From Casuarius casuarius (taxonomy: Eukaryota > Chordata > Aves > Casuariiformes > Casuariidae), in contig PTFA01000055.1 of the NCBI GenBank assembly GCA_003342895.1, positions 1,120,743 through 1,184,742 on the forward strand: DNA of 64,000 nt, read 5' to 3'. Position 1 is the first letter of the stretch. Each line of letters begins with the position of its first letter. Position numbers and translations under genes: made by a program. Of this stretch, positions 49,601 to 54,810 are shown one piece after another. The notes below the pieces were generated by a model that was not told the DNA's origin, did no database searches, and saw only the letters and a program-made list of their open reading frames with translations.

Positions 49601-50817
49601 CATATACTTTCACTGCTCATATTTTAGGTACTCTTCCCTAAATCCTTTATAGCAATGATTATTGCCTTACAGCAGGGCCAATGTTCATTAAATTAATATA
49701 CATTGTGAGATATATAAGTACAAAGTTTGATATTGGAGATTTTTTTCTCAATTCCCTCCTACAAATCCCTGTACTTAAAATGAAATGGTACTCTGGAAAA
49801 TCAGTGTCTACTGATAAAAGTTATGCTGCTCTGTTGACACTTTAAAGGGAAATGCTATTTGTTTTTTACATTCTTAACACTTTGCAGACCATGATTAAGA
49901 TTTCCAAAGAACTCCAGCCAGGTACCGTCCCCTTATGGGTTATCCTCCTAAGTGTCTTTGCTGGACTCCTGATACTTGCACTGCTTATATTTGCTTTGTG
50001 GAAGGTAAGCTGCATGTTCTCGTCTTCATGAAAACAAACAAGTATGCTTAAATTCTCTGCTTTGTTCTTCCTGTAACTAGAACTGCACAGACACTAATAT
50101 TATGTATTAAGCAGAACAAGATCTTCTGGAAATGGTAAATTAATAAAACTGCATTTTTCCAAAGTGTAATATTTAGTGCTCACCAGTTGGCATCTGTACT
50201 GCCAGCATGTTATGAAAAGACAAATGTAAATAGATTTTAGTGCTCCAAAGTTTTTTTGTTTTAACTTCGGCTGTGGCATTTGTTAACCTGGCCGTTTTCT
50301 CTTTGCACTAAAGATACTAAGCCTGTGCTTTAAGTATTGCCACAAGTGGGCAGTCTTCTTCAAGCTAAATATACAGTTAATGCTTAAGTTAGAAGGTTAC
50401 ATCATATAAATTTTAACATGCGTACTCTCCTGAAAACTTTGACAATTATAAAATAAAGTATTATTTATTCAACTGAGGACCAACTCTAATCAAGCTTGTT
50501 AGCCTTTGACATTTTGTGAGCATAACAATGATTCAGCAGTCACTCACTGCATATAAACTGTACTCAATTTGTCTGCTCTCATGAGATGTCTCTTTAGTTT
50601 TTCCGTTCCAGGAAAAGCAATGTTGTACTTCACAGATAAAGAATTAAATGACTTTTCACTTTATCCATAAACATTAAAATAGTAATAAAAAACAGTGTGA
50701 ATGCTACCAATATGTACCAAGTTGTATGCTTTCAGCATCCTATTTATTAAATACTACTTTTCTCTTCTGTAGGCTGGATTTTTCAAAAGACCACTAAAGA
50801 AGAAAATGGAGAAATGA
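7509..50817 (+). CDS. ITGA1: Integrin alpha-1 gene, 29 coding exons in window (5' end outside)
   Basis: Alpha subunit of the alpha1-beta1 integrin, a type I membrane receptor for collagens (notably type IV) and laminin that signals to the cytoskeleton. Twenty-nine exons with AG acceptors and 28 donors (27 GT, one GC) join into one frame of 1161 codons plus a split first codon. From N-V-D-V-K-N onward this gives 1153 residues, close to the human mature chain of about 1150. Domain order is propeller blades 1-2, I domain (about residues 147-345 of the local chain), rest of the propeller with three cation loops, thigh and calf domains, transmembrane helix, then a 15-residue tail with G-F-F-K-R. 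ITGA2, ITGA10 and ITGA11 are excluded by the tail R-P-L-K-K-K-M-E-K and by near-identity to ITGA1 across the I domain. The start codon and most of the signal peptide lie upstream of the window. Family identity is very secure; individual boundaries are reliable to the base except at W1. Confidence 0.98.
8440..8610. other. Small intronic CpG-rich patch
   Basis: An abrupt GC-rich stretch in an AT-rich intron, with clustered CpGs between about 8481 and 8590 (for example cgtgactgcc, gcacgcgg, ctcggcgagcgccggg). It is too short for a classic CpG island. It could be a regulatory element or the remains of a GC-rich repeat; no coding content was recognised. Confidence 0.4.
9837..9908 (+). repeat. 36-bp tandem duplication, two copies
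   Basis: Two adjacent copies beginning tgcagggtagtgctggga at 9837 and 9873. They are identical for the first 32 bases and then drift. The low divergence points to a recent local duplication. Confidence 0.9.
10581..10693 (+). CDS. ITGA1: ITGA1 exon W2: propeller blade 1
   Basis: Completes the split Trp and reads [11 protein letters not shown], then [12 protein letters not shown] and S-P-C, ending L-N-L-P plus one base. The G-S-P-L-V-G-Q-P and G-D-V-Y-K-C signatures are FG-GAP propeller motifs shared with all collagen-binding alpha integrins. The two Cys are expected to pair. The acceptor is ttcacag and the donor cag|gtatga. Phase enters at 2 and leaves at 1, matching its neighbours. Confidence 0.95.
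10694..11640 (+). other. Intron W2/W3
   Basis: 947 bases of AT-rich sequence. No gene, repeat array or other structured feature was recognised. Confidence 0.85.
11641..11729 (+). CDS. ITGA1: ITGA1 exon W3: propeller blade 2
   Basis: Encodes [30 protein letters not shown] across its length, including one N-x-T glycosylation site (N-M-T) and the T-L-V-T-N-P motif. The acceptor is tatttatag; the donor ctg|gtaaga leaves phase 0. It is separated from W4 by an intron of only 90 bases, the shortest in the gene. Confidence 0.95.
11820..11934 (+). CDS. ITGA1: ITGA1 exon W4: propeller blade 2, Cys-rich
   Basis: Reads [20 protein letters not shown], then an N-V-S sequon and A-P-S-V-Q ahead of the I domain. 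The W-A-C-G-P-L-type motif and three Cys match the conserved second blade. Relative to human there is one extra residue (A-P-S-V-Q-E-C against A-P-V-Q-E-C), just before the I-domain boundary. The donor is caag|gtatgc; the last G joins AG of W5 to make Glu. Confidence 0.95.
11935..12600 (+). other. Intron W4/W5
   Basis: 666 bases, AT-rich, nothing recognised. It ends with a good acceptor, tgtgttgcag. Confidence 0.85.
12601..12728 (+). CDS. ITGA1: ITGA1 exon W5: I domain start with MIDAS D-G-S-N-S
   Basis: Begins [21 protein letters not shown]. The D-x-S-x-S triad is the first MIDAS element, coordinating the Mg2+ that contacts a collagen glutamate; it corresponds to human Asp150, Ser152 and Ser154. 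The exon continues through helix 1 (V-T-A-F-L-N) to M-D-I-G-P-Q-Q-T-Q and ends at phase 0. The entry point of the I domain into the propeller at an exon boundary is as expected for the family. Confidence 0.97.
13264..13348. repeat. Decayed palindromic interspersed element
   Basis: The left half (ggccaaattcccagctg) and right half (cccagctgaggatctgac) are imperfect reverse complements about 85 bases end to end, centred near a ttccatcagaattaatgga core. The pattern resembles the short palindromic elements scattered in turtle, crocodile and bird genomes, with termini near caaattc-cagctg and cagctgaggatctg. The family name is not certain. Confidence 0.5.
15108..15206 (+). repeat. Purine-rich tract
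   Basis: Nearly uninterrupted G/A sequence (agagaagtaaagggaaagtg and onward) about 100 bases long. Such homopurine tracts can adopt triplex structure and are replication-slippage prone. Confidence 0.7.
16537..16736. repeat. AT-rich near-palindrome / AT repeat
   Basis: About 200 bases made almost only of ta, ata and tta units. The outer ends are reverse complements: aattggaat at 16537-16545 faces attccaatt at 16728-16736, with attagaat/attctaat pairs inside. The block could extrude as a cruciform. Confidence 0.75.
18905..19005 (+). mobile_element. Possible tRNA-derived SINE trace
   Basis: The stretch atggttagggcattggtctg resembles a polymerase III A box, and ggatttgagcc about 80 bases later resembles a B box. 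The spacing is longer than in a true tRNA and no cloverleaf folds, so this is at most a decayed SINE. Chance similarity is quite possible. Confidence 0.25.
19231..19379 (+). CDS. ITGA1: ITGA1 exon W6: I domain, second MIDAS loop
   Basis: Reads V-G-I-V-Q-Y-G, H-E-F, then [18 protein letters not shown] with a split Arg. The second Thr of T-Q-T is the MIDAS Thr (human Thr220). The residue two before it is Thr, where human ITGA1 has Arg218, a position tied to collagen-type preference. The V-V-H-E-F segment also lacks the N-V-T sequon found in human. Acceptor tgtttcag, donor gcaag|gtacg. Confidence 0.96.
19380..20983 (+). other. Intron W6/W7
   Basis: 1604 bases. A short stretch near 20130-20200 (ctgcactcactgaaatcagt) may be a decayed palindromic repeat, but it is weak. 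Nothing else was recognised. Confidence 0.8.
20984..21134 (+). CDS. ITGA1: ITGA1 exon W7: I domain, V-T-D-G-E-S-H-D strand
   Basis: Encodes [20 protein letters not shown], then V-T-D-G-E-S-H-D. The Asp of V-T-D is the last MIDAS ligand (human Asp253). It continues through [17 protein letters not shown] to A-I-A. All metal-site residues are intact, so the I domain should bind Mg2+. The donor gct|gtaagt leaves phase 0. Confidence 0.97.
21135..22855 (+). other. Intron W7/W8
   Basis: 1721 bases, AT-rich. No gene or structured repeat was recognised. Confidence 0.85.
22856..23021 (+). CDS. ITGA1: ITGA1 exon W8: I domain alphaC and alpha7 helices
   Basis: Begins [15 protein letters not shown], the alphaC-helix insertion found only in collagen-binding I domains, followed by [18 protein letters not shown]. 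It ends L-G-E-R-I-F-A-L-E, the C-terminal alpha7 helix; its Glu matches human Glu317, which pairs with the alphaC Arg to hold the closed state. Both partners are present, so the conformational switch looks conserved. Two N-x-S sites. Confidence 0.97.
23022..27358 (+). other. Intron W8/W9
   Basis: 4337 bases, AT-rich, second-largest complete intron. Small open frames (for example at 23787-24020 and 25686-25922) have biased, low-complexity composition and no recognisable domain. No repeat family was recognised. Confidence 0.8.
27359..27432 (+). CDS. ITGA1: ITGA1 exon W9: return to propeller after I domain
   Basis: A small 74-base exon reading [16 protein letters not shown] and A-G-F-S-A-H-Y-S-Q. 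The [12 protein letters not shown] motif is diagnostic of the collagen-receptor subgroup. Phase enters at 1 and leaves at 0. The acceptor follows a T-rich tract, tgtttaatag. Confidence 0.96.
27433..28959 (+). other. Intron W9/W10
   Basis: 1527 bases, AT-rich, nothing recognised. It ends in an unusually purine-flanked acceptor, ctatgaaag. Confidence 0.85.
28960..29104 (+). CDS. ITGA1: ITGA1 exon W10: propeller blade 3
   Basis: Reads [18 protein letters not shown], the third FG-GAP blade, then M-P-T-N-D-T-F and N-E-P-L-A-A-Y-L. Two N-x-T sites (N-G-T, N-D-T). The segment between the blade core and N-E-P-L-A is the most diverged from human in the propeller. The donor is ctag|gtaaga with a split Gly. 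Confidence 0.96.
29105..30148 (+). other. Intron W10/W11, containing a LINE fragment
   Basis: 1044 bases. Its middle third is a decayed CR1/L3-type reverse-transcriptase fragment in antisense (29640-29960). No other structure was recognised. Confidence 0.8.
29640..29960 (-). mobile_element. CR1/L3-type LINE reverse-transcriptase fragment (decayed)
   Basis: On the minus strand the conserved LINE motif F-x-K/R-x-F-D-T-V survives as [10 protein letters not shown] near 29885-29920, and the catalytic-loop motif as [12 protein letters not shown] near 29660-29695, where active CR1 has F-A-D-D-T-K-L. Frameshifts and stops separate the blocks. It is an old, dead insertion antisense to ITGA1. Confidence 0.75.
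30149..30291 (+). CDS. ITGA1: ITGA1 exon W11: propeller blade 4
   Basis: Reads G-Y-T-V-N-S-A-S, then [21 protein letters not shown]. The V-L-Y-I-A-G-Q-P-R motif and the N-H-T sequon are conserved with human. It ends L-N-G-E-Q at phase 0 with donor caa|gtaagt. Confidence 0.97.
30292..31637 (+). other. Intron W11/W12
   Basis: 1346 bases. No gene or repeat was recognised; antisense and sense frames near 31096-31481 are low complexity. Confidence 0.85.
31638..31781 (+). CDS. ITGA1: ITGA1 exon W12: propeller blade 4-5, first cation loop
   Basis: Reads I-G-S-Y-F-G, then D-I-N-R-D-S-F-T-D, the first EF-hand-like cation loop, followed by [20 protein letters not shown]. It ends V-Y-A-L-N-K; Asn-Lys with Thr of the next exon makes an N-K-T sequon. 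Exactly 48 codons, phase 0 at both ends. Confidence 0.97.
31782..33306 (+). other. Intron W12/W13
   Basis: 1525 bases. It contains a short gt run near 32809-32821 and a GGGAGA-rich tract at 33067-33109; nothing else was recognised. Confidence 0.85.
33067..33109 (+). repeat. GGGAGA-rich simple repeat
   Basis: A pure G/A tract built from irregular gggaga and gaagggggag units, about 43 bases, 200 bases upstream of exon W13. Confidence 0.9.
33307..33561 (+). CDS. ITGA1: ITGA1 exon W13: propeller blades 5-6, second cation loop
   Basis: The largest exon in the window (85 codons). Reads [11 protein letters not shown], then a Cys pair C-C and two further Cys, [15 protein letters not shown], and the cation loop D-L-N-L-D-G-Y-N-D. 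It continues [11 protein letters not shown] and G-A-V-Y-I-Y-H-G to Y-T-Q. Phase 0 at both ends. Confidence 0.97.
33562..33992 (+). other. Intron W13/W14
   Basis: 431 bases, AT-rich. Nothing recognised. Confidence 0.85.
33993..34123 (+). CDS. ITGA1: ITGA1 exon W14: propeller blade 7, third cation loop
   Basis: Reads [20 protein letters not shown], the loop D-L-N-D-D-G-L-I-D (human D-L-N-G-D-G-L-T-D), then [13 protein letters not shown] with the Trp split TG|G. It closes the propeller before the thigh domain. Confidence 0.97.
34124..36826 (+). other. Intron W14/W15
   Basis: 2703 bases. The 3' half holds a GC-rich, CpG-containing block (35870-36350); the rest is AT-rich with nothing recognised. 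Confidence 0.8.
35870..36350. promoter_or_regulatory. Intronic GC/CpG-rich block, candidate regulatory island
   Basis: GC content rises sharply, especially at 36060-36220 (for example ctgctgccgcggctcctgtc), with scattered CpGs up to 36345. Open frames run across it on both strands (such as 36009-36353, plus), but they are Ala/Pro-rich and match nothing I recognise, as expected of GC-rich noncoding DNA. It could be an intronic enhancer, an alternative promoter or a GC-rich repeat remnant. Confidence 0.4.
36827..36990 (+). CDS. ITGA1: ITGA1 exon W15: thigh domain start
   Basis: Completes the split Trp, then [15 protein letters not shown], a Cys pair (N-C-Q-I and I-C-I-N-A-T-I-C-F) and K-T-R-L-K-S-K-Q-D. 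Two N-x-S/T sites (N-V-S, N-A-T). The junction of propeller to thigh falls at the F-W-S-R-D-V motif, as in all integrin alpha chains. The acceptor is gttaag. Confidence 0.96.
37184..37320 (+). CDS. ITGA1: ITGA1 exon W16: thigh domain, ends at a GC donor
   Basis: Reads [31 protein letters not shown], then [11 protein letters not shown]. Homology requires the next residue to be the Asp of W17 (Y-M-L-D-K), so the exon must end at 37320. The donor there is TTG|gcaagt, GC instead of GT. No GT nearby preserves the frame and sequence. Confidence 0.95.
37321..38315 (+). other. Intron W16/W17 (GC-AG type)
   Basis: 995 bases, beginning gcaagtaaat and ending cttctag. Apart from the C at position 2, the donor matches the rest of the consensus well (gcaagt). 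No gene or repeat was recognised inside. Confidence 0.9.
38316..38426 (+). CDS. ITGA1: ITGA1 exon W17: thigh domain
   Basis: 37 codons, phase 0 at both ends: [20 protein letters not shown], then [11 protein letters not shown] and S-E-Y. One N-F-S sequon. Strongly colinear with human. Confidence 0.96.
38427..38973 (+). other. Intron W17/W18
   Basis: 547 bases, AT-rich. Nothing recognised. Confidence 0.85.
38974..39059 (+). CDS. ITGA1: ITGA1 exon W18: thigh/calf junction
   Basis: Reads [17 protein letters not shown], a conserved Cys pair of the stalk, then a diverged segment ending G-D and a split Ser. The donor is gacag|gtaact. Only 158 bases of intron follow. Confidence 0.95.
39218..39353 (+). 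CDS. ITGA1: ITGA1 exon W19: calf-1 domain
   Basis: Reads [26 protein letters not shown], then [11 protein letters not shown]. The D-S-A-Y-N-T motif is typical of the calf-1 fold. Phase 0 at the end, donor gag|gtagga. Confidence 0.96.
39354..40396 (+). other. Intron W19/W20
   Basis: 1043 bases, mixed composition. Two overlapping open frames near 39618-39922 show no homology I recognise. Confidence 0.85.
40397..40477 (+). CDS. ITGA1: ITGA1 exon W20: calf-1 domain, Cys pair
   Basis: 27 codons: [20 protein letters not shown] and F-L-K-P-A-Q-E. The C-x7-C pair and the N-I-T sequon are conserved with human. Confidence 0.96.
40478..41071 (+). other. Intron W20/W21
   Basis: 594 bases, AT-rich. Nothing recognised. 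Confidence 0.85.
41072..41148 (+). CDS. ITGA1: ITGA1 exon W21: calf-1 domain
   Basis: Reads [20 protein letters not shown] and H-V-Y-A-T with a split Ser. Two N-A-S/T sequons. The donor acaag|gttagt is followed by a C7 and T7 run. Confidence 0.95.
41149..41848 (+). other. Intron W21/W22
   Basis: 700 bases. Nothing recognised beyond short homopolymers near 41176-41195. Confidence 0.85.
41849..41938 (+). CDS. ITGA1: ITGA1 exon W22: calf-1/calf-2, tandem donor
   Basis: Reads [20 protein letters not shown] onward to K-Y-E-V-G-L-I-F-V plus two bases. Two donors overlap in tttgtaaggtattc: gtaagg at 41934 and gtattc at 41939. Only the second keeps the frame into W23 and gives I-F-V-S-V-S-K-E-Y-H, the same length as human Q-F-Y-S-S-A-S-E-Y-H. 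The exon is therefore placed to 41938 although the upstream site looks at least as strong. Confidence 0.88.
41939..42937 (+). other. Intron W22/W23
   Basis: 999 bases. It contains a 21-bp near-perfect tandem duplication at 42659-42699; otherwise nothing was recognised. Confidence 0.85.
42659..42699 (+). repeat. Short tandem duplication (21 bp x 2)
   Basis: ctagaataaggaatggcaca at 42659 is repeated from 42680 with one missing base and one substitution. Confidence 0.85.
42938..43040 (+). CDS. ITGA1: ITGA1 exon W23: calf-2 domain
   Basis: Reads [16 protein letters not shown], then [11 protein letters not shown], ending L-H-Y-R. Two sequons (N-D-T, N-T-T). The E-Y-H-x-x-I-A-A-N motif fixes the frame. 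Acceptor cctgcag, donor agg|gtaaga. Confidence 0.95.
43041..44565 (+). other. Intron W23/W24
   Basis: 1525 bases. The last 130 bases before the acceptor are very A-rich (44447-44530). The minus-strand open frame at 43844-44149 has no recognised domain. Confidence 0.8.
44566..44679 (+). CDS. ITGA1: ITGA1 exon W24: calf-2 domain
   Basis: 38 codons: [22 protein letters not shown], then A-L-S-S-S-N. Colinear with human G-S-F-P-M-P-E-L and L-S-S-S-E-N. Two sequons. This is among the more diverged exons. Confidence 0.94.
44680..47209 (+). other. Intron W24/W25
   Basis: 2530 bases. It contains a short GC-rich patch at 45833-45915 and a 500-base stretch that may be an old retroviral LTR (46440-46960). 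Nothing else was recognised. Confidence 0.75.
46440..46960. mobile_element. Candidate old LTR-like interspersed element
   Basis: Composition differs from the flanking intron, with balanced bases and sections such as acactcagttatttactgc and gtggacccccttgctttcc that recall dispersed avian LTR sequences as I remember them. An imperfect ~33-base repeat (gcgatttaacaaagtt and gtgatttaacaagattt) lies at 46535-46600. No open frame for any viral protein, no second LTR and no target-site duplication were seen. Family and edges are uncertain. Confidence 0.35.
47210..47314 (+). CDS. ITGA1: ITGA1 exon W25: calf-2 domain
   Basis: 35 codons: [19 protein letters not shown], then a diverged stretch ending T-I-M. 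Matches human N-A-N-C-R-P and I-N-S-G-K. Phase 0 at both ends. Confidence 0.94.
47315..48181 (+). other. Intron W25/W26
   Basis: 867 bases. Minus-strand frames at 47681-47905 and 47824-48066 overlap in different frames and contain Cys/His-rich stretches. No parent gene was recognised, so they are not called. Confidence 0.75.
48182..48286 (+). CDS. ITGA1: ITGA1 exon W26: calf-2 domain, Cys cluster
   Basis: Reads [20 protein letters not shown], then [15 protein letters not shown]. The three Cys and V-W-K-P-T motif match the membrane-proximal stalk. Spacing of the second Cys differs from human (C-x4-C against C-x2-C). One N-V-S sequon. Confidence 0.95.
48287..49209 (+). other. Intron W26/W27
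   Basis: 923 bases. A 168-codon open frame runs antisense from 48763 into exon W26 (to 48257), the longest frame in the window after the joined gene. No domain was recognised in it. Confidence 0.8.
49210..49302 (+). CDS. ITGA1: ITGA1 exon W27: membrane-proximal stalk
   Basis: 31 codons: [20 protein letters not shown], then [11 protein letters not shown]. Aligns with human S-L-N-L-T-I-R-G-E-L-R-S-E-N-A-S. One N-S-S sequon. Confidence 0.95.
49303..49887 (+). other. Intron W27/W28
   Basis: 585 bases, AT-rich. Nothing recognised. Confidence 0.85.
49888..50004 (+). CDS. ITGA1: ITGA1 exon W28: transmembrane helix
   Basis: 39 codons: [19 protein letters not shown], then a hydrophobic run of about 23 residues with a small-residue pair (A-G) and ending [13 protein letters not shown] opens the single transmembrane helix, as in human. 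Phase 0, donor aag|gtaagc. Confidence 0.97.
50005..50772 (+). other. Intron W28/W29
   Basis: 768 bases, AT-rich. Nothing recognised. Confidence 0.85.
50773..50817 (+). CDS. ITGA1: ITGA1 exon W29: cytoplasmic tail and stop
   Basis: Encodes [14 protein letters not shown] and TGA. G-F-F-K-R is the membrane-proximal motif that clasps the beta subunit tail; P-L-K-K-K-M-E-K is specific to alpha-1. The only difference from human in this exon is Ala for Ile at its first residue. The rest of this exon is 3' UTR. Confidence 0.98.
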   Translation, partial: AGFFKRPLKKKMEK

Positions 50818-53104
50818 AGAAAAAAAAATGCAGAATTTTTTTCTCAGGTCTGCCTCAAATATGTGACTGTAAAATTACAACCTCAAATATACATGCAGTG
50901 TTCACAGTGTTTTCTAAACTCCAGTGCATTTAAAAAAAAGAAGCAGAACAACTCCAAGCAAACAAATTGAACACATTGGTGAATGATGCAAAGGAAGAAG
51001 AAACAGCCTTATGGTATTTTGTGATACTCAAGAACATAACTTTAAGTGTTACTCATTTTTGGAGAGTAACTCAGTTCAAAGGTTCTAAGGTTTTTTAATA
51101 GGGGAAAAATGCCTATTCATATTTTTATATGTATATACACATATGTGGAATCATTTTTCATCCCAAATTATGCAACAAATCAGCTTGTATGTAGCAATCC
51201 CAATCTCTTTATCACATTTTATGATTTTTGAAAGGAAAAAGCACCATATTCAAAATTTCCATCTTATAATGGGACTGCAAGTTTGTGAGGCAGAAAGTTC
51301 AAACTTTGAGAATGCATCAAACACTGTATGGTATATTGATGCAATGATAATTCAGAAGATAGAAGCACCTGCAGGATTGTGGGTGAAAAAATACTGAAAT
51401 TCCATGGACTTCTCTTTCTGCTCATTTTAGTGTGTCCAGCTATACCCAGGATACTTCAAGAAAGAGATTTTTATTGTCAAAAGGACCGCTAAGGATTGAG
51501 CCATTAAATCATATAACTGTTTGAACCTGAAACAAATTTTTGCAGGCCTAAAAATGTATGCACAGAACATATTCAAGCCCGTCTGATTGCACACTGTACT
51601 TAAATAAGCAGAGGCACAATTGTATCTGCAAAATGAAGTGTCCATATTTATAGAGAAAATATTTAGAGGTACCCTGAAAGTTTGACTCTTGCTGTATATC
51701 TTGGAGTAGCTAGGAGGGTGCCTCATAAGCTATCACTGTAAATTTATTGTGTATCTATTTAATCCAATAAGTTTAAAGTGTACAAAATAATGATTAACAA
51801 AAGAGCACAGATAGGAAACTTAGCACTGTCAAGCTCCTTCTAGTATTATCAGTCACACCTCATCTTTGTTACTTATGAGTTTAAGAAGTGATGAAGAATT
51901 TGCATATTAAATAAGCACTTAGCAAATGATGTTTATTTTGTGTCAAAGACTAAAAATTTATATAAGAATACACTGAAATGTAGATAGCAAAGTATTTCTT
52001 TAAACCTATTTAGAACATTCAGTTTAACAGGAAACTTCCTCCTCCTTTCTTTCACACACTTGTTTTCCTTCTACAACAAGGGTTCACAGACTGCATGTTG
52101 TCCTTGAGACCTTCCCACATTCCTTGCAGCAACACAAATTTAGCAGAAGAAAGTGGAGACCAGCAGGCAAAGTGCAATGTTGCATCAGCATGATACAAGA
52201 TTGCCAATCAATCAAAAAAGGTTGAGGACTACTTCTATAAAATATTCTCATTTGTGGGAACACCTCTTTTTTGCCAAAGAAGACAGCATAACTTATTCCT
52301 TTTCTTGGTACAATTCTCACTGATATGAAAAAATTCTTGTAGTTTCTCTACAGGTTGTAACATATTGATAGACTCCACTGACTTTTGGTAATAGCTCAAG
52401 AAGTAATAATTTATTTTATAAAGTTTTTTTTTTCTTTAAGAATAGACCATAGATTGCGTTATACATGCTGGCAAGTACAACTCTGGAAATGTGCCAAAAG
52501 GTGTTCTATTATTTAAAAGATGCTGTCACTCTTAAGTCCCTTCTATCTAGCTCCTGAATTAGAAATTACTGAGAAAGGCTGAAACTTATCTGAATACAGC
52601 AAGTATGGTTATGTTTGACATCATTTGTAATTTGTCCTTGCGTCTATGGGAAACGTGGTTGTTGGCAACAGTTTGCATAAAGTAGGGTGATTCAGAGCAG
52701 AGGACAAAGCCCCAGGTGGGAACTCTGTGGGTCGCTGTGCCCTGCAGAGCCTGTGAGAGTCGCGGCAAAGTCACTAGAGTCAATGAGCTTGAGTCACATG
52801 CTCGTCTGCACATCTGAAAGCATACCTGATCTGAAGTGATCTGAAAGATGTGTTGACGTGATTCTGAGCATAGAATGACAACTTGAATGGCAGCAAAAAA
52901 TGAAGCAGAAGAGTTGTGGATAAGATCCCTGCTTCATTCATAGTGCAAATTAGGTAGTCCTTGAAGGAAGGCAAAAATCCACTTGTTGAACAACGAAGGT
53001 AAGTTAATATTTGCGGAAGTGTTTTTATTCCAATGTGAGATGCAGGTTTTATTTTTAAAAAATGTAAGATTATGCCAGTTTGTCTGAAACAATTGTATAG
53101 CACT

Positions 53105-53290
53105 TATCACCATGGGATCTGAATGCCTAAGAATTATAAATGTTTTATCCTTACAGTATCTCTGTAAAGGCATAGCAGTGCTGTTACCCTGTCAGTTTTG
53201 TAAAGGAACAGAATTATGAAGGGACTGTGACTTGCCTATGCACAAATAGAAAGTCTGTGGTAGCAGAGGAAATACTTTTATTATTATTCA
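53105..53290 (-). mobile_element. MIR-type SINE remnant
   Basis: On the + strand, blocks in order match the antisense of MIR: ttttatccttacagtatctc, ttttgtaaaggaacag, gggactgtgacttgcctatg, then gtctgtggtagcagagga. In MIR these correspond to the atcctcacaa, ttttacagatgagga, gtgacttgcccaag and agtggcagagc segments. Highly diverged, so ancient. Confidence 0.6.
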
Positions 53291-54788
53291 CCCAGTTTGT
53301 TAACCATAAGGTCATTTTTCCTGGCTTCATAAAGTTAATCACTCTAAGTTATGCAGGTCACACATCTTTTTTTCGTAGCATACTTTTATTTTTTTAAGCA
53401 TTTCACTTTTCAGTTATGATAGTCTGTTAAGCAGAGCTTTTTACTTTTTCTGATGAAAGTTCATGTTTAATTTTAGAGGATCAGCCTAACTGAATAATAT
53501 ACATCAACAGAACAGTCTATTTCCCTAGATAAAGACTATGTAAAAATACAGTAGTATTATATCATTGCAAAGTATGTTTGAGATCAGAGTTCCATTCTTT
53601 TTAGTCTCACTTTGTACTGTAAAAGCAATAATAAGCTTCATATAGCCACACTGCTTTCCTGTTTATGTCATGGTGCTTTCTCCATTTTCACTTTTGTCCT
53701 ATTATCAGATTTTCAATTGTAATATCTATTTAAAATATTAGTATGTAAAGGGAATATCACAATAGCACATGTTAGTTTCACACAGACTAAATTACTAAAA
53801 GCCCTTTTTTTGCCATAGAACCTTTCTACACAGCACTGCAAGACCTGTATTGTATTCCTTCTCACAATATACAACAGAAAAGTCTACTGAAATCACTACT
53901 GCAGACTCCAGGAACATCTCATAGAAATTTGGCAGGCACAAACAATATCAGAACAGCGTGTAATATGTTTTAGGCCTATAAAAAGAAACACTGGGGTTGT
54001 AATATGATTCTAACAACTAGTGAGCTAAACATTTTTGTTCATTCAAATATAAACTTAAAAAAAACAGTTTGGGTGTATAATCAGGGCTGATGCTATGGAG
54101 AGAGCCTAGCCCAGTTCAATTTCTAACTTCAGCGCTTAAGTACCTAATGTTAGAAGGCACCAACAAGCTCTTTCTGTAGCAAAGAACTTTCCTGGAAGGA
54201 AGCAAGAACCTTGAAATGCTTCAATATGAAGCTGTTTCTAGAGGTTGTCAATCCCCCTACATAATTTAGGAAGACTTGGAAAGCCGCATCTACAATACAG
54301 CAATCTCCCTAAGCGGCTGCTTTTGTTACAGTGCCTGTGCGGTGTCATTTTGAGCCCTTGCTATGCACACCCGCCACCTGTCCTTACCCCTTTCCTAGCC
54401 CCTTGGTACATCTCCTGGGCCAAGTCATTTTAAGCACGATGACCCTCTTCTGCAGAGCTGGTCAGGTGAATCCACCTTCACTTGGAACCAAAGTATTTCA
54501 TCTCACTGGGAACAAAGAGGCTGGAGTTAGGGTCAGGCTCATATGTGTACAATTTATGGTTCCACATTATCTAATTGTTTTAATTTCTTGGATTAACTGT
54601 TTTTTATATGGTGATGCCATCCAGAAAAAAAAACAGAGCAAGAGAATCAAAATGCAGCATTGTTAATTATACTACTTAGCAGGAATAAGATGGAATTTTG
54701 CATCCTCTTTCAGAAAGCAAAATCACAACATTCTGCACTGCATTTCTTTTTCTTGTAAAATTATTACTTGTGTTTTATTGATTAAAAA

Positions 54789-54794
54789 AATAAA
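54789..54794 (+). terminator. Candidate ITGA1 polyadenylation signal AATAAA
   Basis: The first canonical AATAAA hexamer noticed downstream of the stop codon, about 4 kb into the 3' region, with a T/G-rich segment following. The hexamer sits in an A-rich run, so chance occurrence is possible. Confidence 0.35.
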
Positions 54795-54810
54795 AAATGA
54801 GTATAGTTAA

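Larger units (their letters stand above)
50818..54810 (+). other. ITGA1 3' UTR (extent uncertain)
   Basis: Non-coding sequence following the stop codon, AT-rich with ATTTA pentamers. The first clear AATAAA is at 54789-54794, with a T/G-rich segment 30-50 bases later (aatgtatttgtttgcc), so it is a reasonable polyadenylation site. Another AATAAA lies at 55257-55262. Earlier ATTAAA variants near 51503 and 51906 could give shorter transcripts. A several-kilobase 3' UTR is usual for ITGA1. Transcript data would be needed to choose. Confidence 0.5.
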
